Part shown: positions 16,653 through 24,330 of the stretch, in pieces
Position numbering within the stretch: position 1 is the first letter of the stretch
How the letters are laid out: each line of letters opens with the position of its first letter
From: Rhodopila sp.
Lineage (GTDB): Bacteria > Pseudomonadota > Alphaproteobacteria > Acetobacterales > Acetobacteraceae
NCBI GenBank assembly: GCA_028291505.1
Contig: JAQGHW010000097.1
Coordinates: forward strand, 1 to 33,623
Direction: 5' to 3'
DNA: 33,623 nucleotides
Translations under genes and position numbers: made by a program
The notes under the pieces: model-generated
What the model saw: the letters and a program-made list of their open reading frames with translations, nothing else
What the model was told of the DNA's origin: nothing
The model's database searches: none

Positions 16653-17585
16653 ATGAGCACATTCCTGGTCACTGGCGGAGCCGGCTTTATCGGCTCCCAC
16701 CTCTGCGACGCACTCGTTGCCGCGGGCGACCGGGTCCGCGTGCTGGATGATCTGTCCACTGGTCGCCGCTCCAACCTGCCGGCCGCCGCGACCCTGATCG
16801 AGGGCGATGTCGCGAACCCGGCCGTGGTGGCGGAGGCCATGGACGGCGTCGATGGCTGCTTCCATCTCGCAGCCATTGCCTCGGTCGAAAAAGGCGTCAC
16901 CGACTGGCTCGGTACCCACCGCACCAATATCACGGGCACCATCACCGTGCTCGACGCCATCCGCCGCCTCGGCACCAGGATCCCAGTCGTGTATGCGTCC
17001 TCGGCGGCTGTTTATGGTGACGCCGCCACGGTCCCCATCGCGGAAACCGAGCCTTGTGTGCCGCTGTCCGCTTACGGCGCTGACAAATACGGCTGCGAGT
17101 TGCATGCCCGGGTAGCCGGCCACGTGCATGGCATTCCCACTGTCGGATTGCGCTTCTTCAACGTTTATGGACCGCGCCAGGATCCAAAGTCGCCTTACTC
17201 GGGCGTGATCTCGGTGTTTTGCGAGCGCATCGCGACGGGCAGGCCGATTGCCATATTCGGCGACGGCCAGCAGACCCGGGACTTCGTCCATGTCAGCGAC
17301 GTGGTCCGCGCGCTGCTTGCCGGCATGGCACTGCGGCCGGCCGACGCTCCGGTTTTCAATGTCTGTACCGGAATCGCGACGTCCGTGCAGGCATTGGCGC
17401 GGCTGATCGCCGACTTGGCCGGCAAGGACCTCCACGCCCAGAACCAGCCGCCACGCGCGGGGGAGATCAGGCACTCGCTCGGCGTGCCGGGGTTGGCCGA
17501 TCGCGTTCTGGGACGCTCGGAACAGGTGCCGCTGCATGCCGGCCTGCGTGGGGTTCTGGCGTGGATGACCGACCAGGCCAGGTAA
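16653..17585 (+). CDS. NAD-dependent epimerase/dehydratase (UDP-glucose 4-epimerase-like)
   Basis: The 310-residue extended short-chain dehydrogenase has the nucleotide-binding TGGAGFIGSHL (residues 7-17), acidic LDDLSTG, SSAAVYG with the catalytic Ser (about 117), Y141-x3-K145 in YGADK, and FFNVYGPRQDP typical of NDP-sugar enzymes. Such proteins interconvert nucleotide-sugars for surface polysaccharide. The start at 16653 is chosen because GAGGG lies eight bases upstream and the protein begins at the first beta strand; an in-frame ATG at 16602 would add a tail without domain features. The next gene begins seven bases after the stop, and the third overlaps the second, so this is probably an operon. 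Confidence 0.9.
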   Translation: MSTFLVTGGAGFIGSHLCDALVAAGDRVRVLDDLSTGRRSNLPAAATLIEGDVANPAVVAEAMDGVDGCFHLAAIASVEKGVTDWLGTHRTNITGTITVLDAIRRLGTRIPVVYASSAAVYGDAATVPIAETEPCVPLSAYGADKYGCELHARVAGHVHGIPTVGLRFFNVYGPRQDPKSPYSGVISVFCERIATGRPIAIFGDGQQTRDFVHVSDVVRALLAGMALRPADAPVFNVCTGIATSVQALARLIADLAGKDLHAQNQPPRAGEIRHSLGVPGLADRVLGRSEQVPLHAGLRGVLAWMTDQAR

Positions 17586-17592
17586 GCGCACC

Positions 17593-18324
17593 ATGCGAGG
17601 GCTCATTCTGACGCTGGTGATGCCGCCAACCGGCTTCGTCGTGCTGATCCTGATCGGGCTGCTTTTGGGCGGACGGCGGCGTCTCGGCCGCCGCCTGACA
17701 TGGATTTCGCTGATCGCACTGATCCTGTTCGGAATGCCCGTCGTCTCCTACAGCATGCTCCTGGCGCTCGAATCTGGCTTGCCGCTGACACCGCCGCCCG
17801 ATCATCCGCCGCAGGCCATCGTGGTGCTCGGCGCGGAGGTCATCCGAACGCATCAGGAAAAGCTCGGTATTCGACCTGGCCTGCTGACATTGGACCGGCT
17901 GCGCACCGCCGCGGCACTGCACCGGCGCACCGGCCTGCCGATCCTGGTGACTGGCGGCACCACCCAGCCGGACACGCCGGCCGTCGGCCTTGTGATGGAG
18001 CAAAGCCTGAAGGACGATTTCCAGGCGCCGCCACGCTGGGTCGAATCGAAATCCATCGACACGTGGGAAAATGCCCGGTTCAGCGCGGACATCTTGCGCG
18101 CCGAGGGCATCACCTCGGTCTATGTCGTGACCCATTCATGGCACATGCGGCGGGCCGTGCTGGCGTTCCAAGGCACCGGCCTCACGGTGACGGCCGCGCC
18201 AACCTCTTTCGACGACCCGTTGGGGCCAGACCTGGATGACTTCCTGCCGCGCGCCTCCGGCTGGCAGACCGGCTACTTTGCGATACACGAATGGATCGGC
18301 TATGCGTGGTACAAGCTGCGCTGA
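17593..18324 (+). CDS. YdcF/ElyC-family (DUF218) membrane protein
   Basis: The 243-residue protein has two N-terminal membrane helices (about residues 5-26 and 36-58) followed by the DUF218 Rossmann-like domain: AIVVLGAEVIR, ILVTGGTTQPD, ESKSIDTWENARFS and VVTHSWHMRRAVLAF. Members such as SanA and ElyC act in envelope integrity and in metabolism of lipid-linked sugar carriers; the exact activity is not settled. The soluble domain would lie on the periplasmic side if the two helices form a hairpin with both ends in the cytosol, or the reverse; this cannot be read here. It sits between an epimerase and an acyltransferase, supporting an envelope glycan role. Confidence 0.87.
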   Translation: MRGLILTLVMPPTGFVVLILIGLLLGGRRRLGRRLTWISLIALILFGMPVVSYSMLLALESGLPLTPPPDHPPQAIVVLGAEVIRTHQEKLGIRPGLLTLDRLRTAAALHRRTGLPILVTGGTTQPDTPAVGLVMEQSLKDDFQAPPRWVESKSIDTWENARFSADILRAEGITSVYVVTHSWHMRRAVLAFQGTGLTVTAAPTSFDDPLGPDLDDFLPRASGWQTGYFAIHEWIGYAWYKLR

Positions 18325-19369
18325 AACCGTTGCCTCGGTCGAGCCGTTGCCTCCACAGGCATTGTCGCCCGACGCCTTGGCGCTGCTTGACGAAGCTCCC
18401 GGACTCTTTGCGGGACGTGCATGGTGGGATGTGGTGCTGGCACATGCGATGCCGGCCGGCGCCGAGGCATCGTTCGTAGCGATCCGATGGGCGGGACGGG
18501 TCGCGGCGCTGCTGCCGATGATGCGCATCGGCGGGCGGCTGAACAGCCTGTCCACACCTTATACCTGTGAGTATGTGCCGCTGTTCGCCGCCGGGCTGAA
18601 CGCAGCGGCGCGCCTGGCAATCATGGCCGCGTTCTGCCGATTCTGCCGTTCGTCGGGGATCGTGCGGCTCGATGCGCTGCCAGCCGAATGGGACGGTTTG
18701 GCCGATCTCGAGACCGGCGCTCGTCAGGCCGGCATGCATGTTCTGCACTTCGACCATTTCGGGAACTGGATTGAGGATGTCGGAGGCCTCGACTGGTCCG
18801 CCTACCTGCTCGGCCGAGCAGGTGCCCTACGGGAAACGATCAGGCGCCGAATGCGGCGGGCCGAGAACCTGGCGGACGCACGGTTCGATCTGCTCACCCG
18901 GTCGGATCAGATGGATCAGGCGGCGGAGGCGTTCGAATCCGTCTACCGGCGAAGCTGGAAGGACGCCGAACCCTTTCCAACATTCAACGTGGCGCTGATG
19001 CGGGTGATGGCCCCGCTCGGTCTGCTGCGCTTCGGTGTCTGGTCGATCGGGGCAGAACCGGTCGCCGTGCAGATCTGGGTGGTGAAGGATGGCCACGCCA
19101 TCGTGCTGAAGCTGGCGCATGACGAAGCATTCAAGGCGCACTCTCCCGGGACGGTACTGACCGCCTTGATGCTGCGGCATTTGTTGGATCAGGAGCACGT
19201 CACCCAGATCGATTTTGGCCGTGGGGATGATGCCTACAAGCAGGGCTGGGCAACCGGGCGCCGCCAGCGCATCGGGATACTGCTGGTCAATCCGTGGCGA
19301 GGGTCCGGGATGGCAGCACTTCTACGGCATGTCGCCGGACGGCTTCGGAACAGAGCAACATCAGCCTGA
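18302..19369 (+). CDS. CelD/BcsL-type GNAT acyltransferase
   Basis: The 355-residue protein has the two-lobed GNAT layout of the Acetyltransf_6 (CelD/BcsL) family: an N-terminal region ending in FAGRAWWDVV, then FVAIRWAGRVAALLPM, and a C-terminal lobe with FGVWSIGAEPVAVQIWVVKDG, SPGTVLTALMLRHLL and IDFGRGDDAYKQGWA. Related proteins acylate polysaccharides or take part in cellulose and exopolysaccharide production; acceptor and donor are unknown here. ATG 18302 overlaps the YdcF-like gene by 23 bases. An upstream in-frame ATG at 18236 would lie wholly inside the previous gene and adds low-complexity residues. Confidence 0.8.
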   Translation: MRGTSCAETVASVEPLPPQALSPDALALLDEAPGLFAGRAWWDVVLAHAMPAGAEASFVAIRWAGRVAALLPMMRIGGRLNSLSTPYTCEYVPLFAAGLNAAARLAIMAAFCRFCRSSGIVRLDALPAEWDGLADLETGARQAGMHVLHFDHFGNWIEDVGGLDWSAYLLGRAGALRETIRRRMRRAENLADARFDLLTRSDQMDQAAEAFESVYRRSWKDAEPFPTFNVALMRVMAPLGLLRFGVWSIGAEPVAVQIWVVKDGHAIVLKLAHDEAFKAHSPGTVLTALMLRHLLDQEHVTQIDFGRGDDAYKQGWATGRRQRIGILLVNPWRGSGMAALLRHVAGRLRNRATSA

Positions 19370-19484
19370 CTGGAACAGTCCGGCTGATAAAGTTGCTCGT
19401 GAAAACAATGGTCTAGAGCAAGCCCGTCGATGACACAAGTCGGTGCGTCAGGGTTGCGTTTCCAGTCAGCGTGGACGCGCTCTA
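19366..19484. repeat. Nested inverted repeats between convergent genes
   Basis: CTGACTGGAA (19366-19375) is complementary to TTCCAGTCAG (19460-19469), and TAGAGC (19414-19419) to GCTCTA (19479-19484), so the pairs interlock rather than nest neatly. The second pair ends in the Nudix stop codon. TAGAGC-tipped sequences are common dispersed repeats between alphaproteobacterial genes; another TAGAGCATGA occurs at 22250-22259, again at a stop codon. Probably an interspersed repeat that also separates the two transcripts. Confidence 0.4.
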
Positions 19485-20318
19485 AAACCGCTCAAGCGCG
19501 ATGCGGAGGCTCACCGCCTCGGGCCCGGCGATCAGTCCCTGCCGGATGAACAGATCGATCAGCACCAGGTTCACGTTGAACTTGAAGTCGTCGGTGTCGC
19601 GCACCGCCTCAGCCGCACGCGCCAGCGGCCACAGCTCGAACGCCTCCACCTCGCCGTCCGCCGCAAGCGGGGTGAAACCCTCCGGCAGCGTCAGGTCGTA
19701 GCAGTACAGCCGGTCGCGGCGCAGCCCCTCCGCCCGCTCCATGACGTAACCAATGGACCCGACCTGGACCGCACTGGACGCCATTTCCGGCGGGATCGCC
19801 GCTTCCTCGCCGGCTTCCTTCACCAGCGTCTCGGCCGGCCCTAACCCCGCCGGCACGCCGCCCGCGACGATGTGATCCAGCTTTCCCGGGTCCAGCAGCT
19901 TGTCCATCGCTCGGCGAGCGACCCAAAGATGCAGGCCGGTGGTGCGACGGACCAGGCCGTTGATATGAACGCCAACTGCCTGGATGCCGAACGACGGGAT
20001 CGCACCGCGGTCGATCTGGGTAAGCACCGGCCCATCCGGCTGCGCCCGCACATCGAACGCCTCACCGCGCCACCGGTACAGGCCCTGCTCCGAAAGGGCG
20101 CGTCCAATGCCCGGCAGCGCCGCCGGATCGATCAAAGTCACCCGATCGGGCGTACGGCGGATCACCGCCATCCCCTCCAGTGCCGAGGCGATCCGATCCT
20201 GAACCCATCCGACCGGCTGACCGCCAACAAGGAACGGAACGCGTGCCCCGGGCAGCTCGGTGTTGTTGCAGGCGCGCACATGGCGCTCAAAACCGGTGTG
20301 GTTCGTGTCCTGAAGCAA
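19482..20318 (-). CDS. Nudix hydrolase with DUF4743 N-terminal domain
   Basis: The 278-residue protein has an N-terminal DUF4743 region (residues about 10-110: ERHVRACNN, PFLVGGQPVGWV) and a Nudix domain with its box at 153-175, GGVPAGLG...VKEAGEEAAI. The central REUxEE element reads KEAGEE, as in the thiamine pyrophosphokinase-related branch of the superfamily, where Lys replaces Arg. These enzymes cleave nucleoside or thiamine-type diphosphates; the substrate is not evident. The start is a TTG at 20318 with AAAGG eight bases upstream. It is divergent from the ABC exporter, sharing a 77-base promoter region. Confidence 0.88.
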   Translation of the reverse strand: MLQDTNHTGFERHVRACNNTELPGARVPFLVGGQPVGWVQDRIASALEGMAVIRRTPDRVTLIDPAALPGIGRALSEQGLYRWRGEAFDVRAQPDGPVLTQIDRGAIPSFGIQAVGVHINGLVRRTTGLHLWVARRAMDKLLDPGKLDHIVAGGVPAGLGPAETLVKEAGEEAAIPPEMASSAVQVGSIGYVMERAEGLRRDRLYCYDLTLPEGFTPLAADGEVEAFELWPLARAAEAVRDTDDFKFNVNLVLIDLFIRQGLIAGPEAVSLRIALERF

Positions 20319-20361
20319 GCGGTTCGCCTTTCAAACGACACCCCATTATGCCACATGCCCA

Positions 20362-20407
20362 ACATGAGACGAAGCGTCCAACATAAGACAAACGTATGAG
20401 ACGAAGC
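20362..20407. repeat. Degenerate direct repeats overlapping the ABC exporter start
   Basis: ACATGAGACGAAGCGT (20362-20377), ACATAAGACAAACGT (20381-20395) and ATGAGACGAAGC (20396-20407) are three near copies in tandem. The third contains the annotated start codon. They lie between the divergent Nudix and exporter genes and could bind a regulator or reflect a local duplication of the start region. Confidence 0.4.
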
Positions 20408-22252
20408 AGCCACCCTCCGCCGCAGGCGGACTTGCCGTCTTCCCTGCGGGTGCAGCGTTCCACCTTCCAGACCATGGTCTCGCTGCTGCCCTATCTGTGG
20501 CCGGTCGGAAACACCGGCGCGCGCATCCGGGTCGTGGTGGCGCTGATGTTCATGGTGCTGTCCAAGGTGGCCGCCGTCTACGTCCCCGTGCTGTACGGCC
20601 GCATCGTCGACTCGCTGGCACCGAAAGATGCCGAGCTGGCCGCATTGACCGTCCCCGTGGCCTTGATCCTGGCCTACGGCCTCGTCCGCGTCGGCGCCGC
20701 CGGCTTCGGCGAAATCCGCGATGCCCTGTTCGCCTCGGTCCAGCAGCGAGCCGTCCGCCTGCTCGCGCTCCGCACCTTTCGCCATCTGCATGCCGTCAGC
20801 CTGCGCTTCCACCTCGAGCGGCAGACCGGCGGCCTCTCCCGAGTCATCGATCGCGGCGTCCTCGGCATGCAGTCGGTGCTGCGCCTCGCCGTCTTCAACG
20901 TTGTCCCCACGGCGCTGGAACTGCTGATGGTCACCGCCATCATCTGGCACATGTTCGACTGGCGCTACGCGGTCGTTACGTTCGTCGCGGTGATCGTCTA
21001 TGTCGGCTTTACTGCGGTCCTCGCCGGCCGCCGCGGGCGCTACCGCCGGACGATGAACGACACCGACAACGATGCCTCGACCAAGTCGCTGGACAGCCTG
21101 ATCAACTACGAAACGGTGAAGTATTTTGGCAATGAGGCGCATGAGGCGCAGCGCTACGACCACGCCCTCGCCCGTTACGAACGCGCCGCGGTTCGGGTCC
21201 AGGTTTCACTCAATATTCTGAACCTCGGCCAGGCGGCGATCATCGCGATCGGATTGACCCTGATCATGCTGCTGGCGGCGTCCGGCATGCGCGACGGCAC
21301 CATGACGGTCGGCAAATTCGTTGTCGTTAACACGTATCTCATACAGCTCTACCAGCCGTTGAATTTCCTCGGCGTGGTTTACATGAGCATCAAGCAGGGT
21401 CTGGTGGATATGGAGCAGATGTTCACCTTGCTGCGGGTCCCGCGTGAAATCGCCGACAAGCCCGATGCCGTGGCGCTGACCGGGCACCTTTCGGAAGGGG
21501 CCCCCGGCGAAGTAATCTTCGAAAACGTCCGTTTCGGCTATCAGTCCAATCGAACGATACTGAAGGGCATCGACTTCATCATCCCCGCCGGTAGTAAACT
21601 GGCGATCGTCGGCCCCACCGGCGCCGGCAAATCCACCGTCAGCCGCCTGCTGTTCCGCTTCTACGACGTGACCGCCGGCCGCATCCTGATCGACGGCCAG
21701 GACATCCGTGACGTGACCCAGGACAGCCTGCGCGCCGCCATCGGGGTCGTGCCGCAGGACACCGTGCTGTTCAACGACACCATCCGCTACAACATCGGTT
21801 ACGGTCGCCCGGATGCTTCTCAGGCGGAAATCGAGCAGGCTGCCAAAAGCGCTCAGGTGCACGACTTCGTCCTGAAACTGCCCGAGGGCTACGACACCAA
21901 GGTCGGCGAGCGCGGCCTGAAGCTGTCCGGAGGCGAAAAACAGCGGGTCGCCATCGCCCGCACCATCCTGAAAGACCCGCGCATCCTGATCCTGGACGAA
22001 GCCACCAGCGCCCTCGACAGCCGCACCGAACAGGACATCCAGGCGGCCCTGCGCGCGGTCGCGAACCGCCGTACCACGCTCGTGATCGCCCACCGCCTGT
22101 CCACCGTCGTTGATGCCGATGAGATCATTGTTCTGCAAGACGGCGAAGTGGCCGAACGAGGCAGCCACGTCGCACTGCTGGCCAAGGGCGGCTTGTATGC
22201 CAGGATGTGGACGCTGCAAGCCGCCGAACACGACCTGGAACCCGCCGACTAG
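20396..22252 (+). CDS. Atm1/HMT-type ABC half-transporter
   Basis: The 618-residue fusion has a six-helix membrane domain (about residues 45-340) and a C-terminal ATPase: Walker A GPTGAGKST (406-414), Q-loop VVPQDTVLFND, signature LSGGEKQRVAI (510-520), Walker B ILILDEATSALD (530-541) and H-loop IAHRLST. The cytosolic loop contains NYETVKYFGNE (237-247), a hallmark of Atm1-type exporters that carry glutathione-linked sulphur species or heavy-metal-glutathione complexes. It would function as a homodimer in the inner membrane. The ATG at 20396 has no clear ribosome binding site; ATG 20474 is an alternative. The stop codon lies in a TAGAGCATGA repeat. Confidence 0.93.
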   Translation: MRRSSHPPPQADLPSSLRVQRSTFQTMVSLLPYLWPVGNTGARIRVVVALMFMVLSKVAAVYVPVLYGRIVDSLAPKDAELAALTVPVALILAYGLVRVGAAGFGEIRDALFASVQQRAVRLLALRTFRHLHAVSLRFHLERQTGGLSRVIDRGVLGMQSVLRLAVFNVVPTALELLMVTAIIWHMFDWRYAVVTFVAVIVYVGFTAVLAGRRGRYRRTMNDTDNDASTKSLDSLINYETVKYFGNEAHEAQRYDHALARYERAAVRVQVSLNILNLGQAAIIAIGLTLIMLLAASGMRDGTMTVGKFVVVNTYLIQLYQPLNFLGVVYMSIKQGLVDMEQMFTLLRVPREIADKPDAVALTGHLSEGAPGEVIFENVRFGYQSNRTILKGIDFIIPAGSKLAIVGPTGAGKSTVSRLLFRFYDVTAGRILIDGQDIRDVTQDSLRAAIGVVPQDTVLFNDTIRYNIGYGRPDASQAEIEQAAKSAQVHDFVLKLPEGYDTKVGERGLKLSGGEKQRVAIARTILKDPRILILDEATSALDSRTEQDIQAALRAVANRRTTLVIAHRLSTVVDADEIIVLQDGEVAERGSHVALLAKGGLYARMWTLQAAEHDLEPAD

Positions 22253-22304
22253 AGCATGACCGCGAAACTGGGACGTAAACCGCCCGCCGAATAAGGAACA
22301 CGCC

Positions 22305-22547
22305 ATGCCCGACGATCCAAACGAATCCCCCGCCCATCTCAGCCACGCCGGAGCGGTGGTCGATAAGGCGATCGAGTATATGATAAGTCAGAACCTCAGT
22401 TCCCTGGCAATCGCCTCCGCCCTTCTCGGTGGATCGATGGCCCTGCTTTCGCGTTCCATGTCGGACGATGCCATCATCGGCATCCTGACGAACGCGATCG
22501 GCAGCGTCCGATCCGGCGAATTGCGCGAGCATCAGGACCCATCCTGA
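22305..22547 (+). CDS. Small hypothetical membrane protein
   Basis: This 80-residue ORF has AAGGA seven bases before its ATG. A single hydrophobic segment (about residues 32-49, SSLAIASALLGGSMALLS) is flanked by acidic and polar stretches (PDDPNESP at the start; SGELREHQDPS at the end). I do not recognise the family. It lies 52 bases after the Atm1-type exporter in the same direction and may be co-transcribed with it, so an accessory role is conceivable but unsupported. Confidence 0.65.
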   Translation: MPDDPNESPAHLSHAGAVVDKAIEYMISQNLSSLAIASALLGGSMALLSRSMSDDAIIGILTNAIGSVRSGELREHQDPS

Positions 22548-22663
22548 CCGGCGCCGCGCCACGCCATGAAGTCGCCGCGCAAGCTCCGAAGAATACAACA
22601 TACCCGGCCAAAAATCTGCCGAACAGCAGGCCCAGACCGGGATCAGCCGTTAGGGGACGTTGC

Positions 22664-23123
22664 GTGCACGACAATTACGATCGCTTCGAGCCTCGCGCCG
22701 GATTGCTGGTGCACGCCTGGAAGGCCCTGACCCGGCAGGATCATGGCCATTTGGCGTGCCATCCTGATCTGCCATGTGCCACTCAACGGGTTCACCATCG
22801 ATATCGGCGCCCATGGCGGTCAATTCACCAGGCTGCTGTCGGGCCTCACTCCCGGCGGTCTCGTTGTGGCGGTTGAGCCAAGCAGTTATGCGCGTTCGAT
22901 CCTGCGGATGGCGCTTTGGCTGCGAGGGGCGCGAAATGTCATCGTCGTGGCCGCCGGCCTTGGCGACAAAGCCGGTACGGCCATGATCCGGACCCCGATC
23001 AAGCGGCGAGGTGATATGGGCTATGGGCTGGCAACCCTCTTCGCACTGACACGCGAAGCGGTGGCTGACCCCGTCGATGGCGACATCGTCTGGCTCTCCA
23101 ACCAAGCCGCCAATTCTGCATGA
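22664..23123 (+). pseudogene. FkbM-family methyltransferase remnant (frameshifted and truncated)
   Basis: A GTG at 22664 follows AGGGG with good spacing and opens a frame that quickly loses any resemblance to a protein family. From about 22743 a different frame encodes PLNGFTIDIGAHGGQFTRLL, the SAM-binding motif I of FkbM methyltransferases, then VVAVEPSSYARSIL (motif II) and TPIKRRGDMGYGLATL, also FkbM-like. It stops at 23123, less than half the usual length, before the C-terminal core. The simplest reading is a gene broken by one frameshift near 22740 and by loss of its 3' half. FkbM enzymes methylate sugars or polyketides, so this may be a lost surface-glycan methylase. ATG 22743 might still be translated. 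Confidence 0.6.
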
Positions 23124-23213
23124 TCGACGAATCATGCCCGGACTTCCTTGACGCGGATCGCTTGTGTCGCCATAACCCGCGCCTTCCGATCTGTACCGAG
23201 GGAATTAAGTGCG

Positions 23214-23519
23214 ATGTCGCGTCGCTGTGAAATCACGGGTAAGGGCGTTCTCAGTGGCAACAACGTCAGCCATGCCAACAACAAGACCCGTCGCCGTTTC
23301 CTGCCCAACCTGCAGGTGACGTCGCTGCTGTCTGATATATTAGGTCACGAGGTCCGCATGCGGATGTCCACCCGTGCCATCCGCACGGTTGAGCACAACG
23401 GCGGTATCGATGCATTTCTGCTGGGCACGCCGAATACCAAGCTGACCATCGAAGGCAAGACGCTGAAGCGCCGGATCGAGAAGGCTCAGGTCAAACGCGC
23501 CGCCTCCGCAGCTGCCTGA
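23214..23519 (+). CDS. rpmB: Large ribosomal subunit protein bL28
   Basis: The 101-residue product begins [20 protein letters not shown] and continues with [13 protein letters not shown], the diagnostic start of bL28; [17 protein letters not shown] closes the conserved part. It is a small, basic core protein of the 50S subunit. The Cys-x-x-TGKG segment has a single cysteine, not the zinc-binding CxxC form. GAGGGA lies ten bases upstream of the ATG at 23214. The in-frame extension to 23148 has no family character. ATCGGG/CCCGAT pairing right after the stop codon (23519-23537) might act in termination, although no T-tract follows. Confidence 0.96.
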   Translation: MSRRCEITGKGVLSGNNVSHANNKTRRRFLPNLQVTSLLSDILGHEVRMRMSTRAIRTVEHNGGIDAFLLGTPNTKLTIEGKTLKRRIEKAQVKRAASAAA

Positions 23520-23755
23520 TCGGGTGATCGGCCCGATGGTGCCATCGCTCCGTCCGCGAAGCCCTTAGACGTCCCGATAGGCCGGGATACGCGGCAGGAT
23601 CCCGTCGAGACTCCCTGATCGGCATCCGCATCGGTGCTCGGGACGCAGAGGAAAAGCGCATCTACTGTCCGACAGCCGGCCTGAAATATCTTGGTCTGGT
23701 CGGCAAGAATACGTTCCGCTCTCTGTGTCGTGATCGCGGTGGATGCCGAATCATC

Positions 23756-23780
23756 CCTATTCTGCAAACAGAATAGGAGG
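23756..23780 (+). promoter_or_regulatory. Hairpin covering part of the PilZ gene ribosome binding site
   Basis: CCTATTCTG (23756-23764) and CAGAATAGG (23769-23777) form a perfect 9-base stem with a CAAA tetraloop. The right arm's final GG are the first bases of the GGAGG ribosome binding site (23776-23780), which is five bases before a TTG start. Folding would partly hide the site, so translation may respond to temperature, a protein or an RNA partner. The geometry is seen; the regulation is inferred. Confidence 0.55.
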
Positions 23781-23785
23781 CCGGT

Positions 23786-24253
23786 TTGGACGCCACCCAC
23801 TTCAGGCAAAGTGCGGCTCGCGCGCGGGAGATGGCTCAGTCCGGAGATGATATGCAACTTTCAAGAATGCTGCTTGAGGTTGCAATCGACCTGGACGCCG
23901 AGGCCGAAGCGATGGAATCCAGCAGTGCGACCGACCGGCGCGGCTTTCAGCGCGTGGCTGGGTCGGGGATCTACGGGGCCCTGCTGCACCTGGTCGGCTC
24001 AGGTGCGGACCCGAAGCCGGTTGAGCTCATCGATCTGTCAATGAGCGGCGCGAGATTTCGCATCGACCGCACCCAGACGCCGGGAGCTAAAGTAATCCTC
24101 GAACTACCGGACCAGGCGCTGCGCCTTGGCGGAACGATCGTGCGGGCTAGTGGCACGGAAGCCGTCATGGTGTTTGAAGCGGCCCGCAGCGCCGATCCCG
24201 CGCTCAGGCGGCTGGTGCGCTCCGAATGGCGGACGGAACGGGTTCGCGCCTGA
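23786..24253 (+). CDS. PilZ-domain protein, putative c-di-GMP receptor
   Basis: The 155-residue protein has an N-terminal helical region (residues 1-45, rich in A, E and D) and a PilZ domain: R-x3-R in RRGFQR (51-56) and the D/N-x-S-x-x-G motif D83-L-S-M-S-G88, followed by the beta strands ARFRI, VILELPD and GTIVRASG. These two motifs bind cyclic di-GMP in PilZ proteins. Such proteins commonly control exopolysaccharide synthesis or motility. The start is TTG 23786 after a strong GGAGG. It converges on the patatin-like gene. Confidence 0.85.
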   Translation: MDATHFRQSAARAREMAQSGDDMQLSRMLLEVAIDLDAEAEAMESSSATDRRGFQRVAGSGIYGALLHLVGSGADPKPVELIDLSMSGARFRIDRTQTPGAKVILELPDQALRLGGTIVRASGTEAVMVFEAARSADPALRRLVRSEWRTERVRA

Positions 24254-24288
24254 ACCCCGCCCCAAACCCCGTCCCAAACCCCGCCAGG
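24253..24288. repeat. Three tandem 12-base units
   Basis: AACCCCGCCCCA, AACCCCGTCCCA and AACCCCGCCAGG follow directly on the PilZ stop codon, in the gap between two convergent genes. They look like a small slippage repeat; no function is evident. Confidence 0.5.
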
Positions 24289-24330
24289 GCATGTCGGTGG
24301 GAAGCGAGACGCCGCCCCCTGCCCTTCCTC

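Noticed and set aside
23519-23537. rpmB terminator
   Set aside because: The stem is only six bases, overlaps the stop codon, and is not followed by a run of T, so I mention it only in the rpmB entry.
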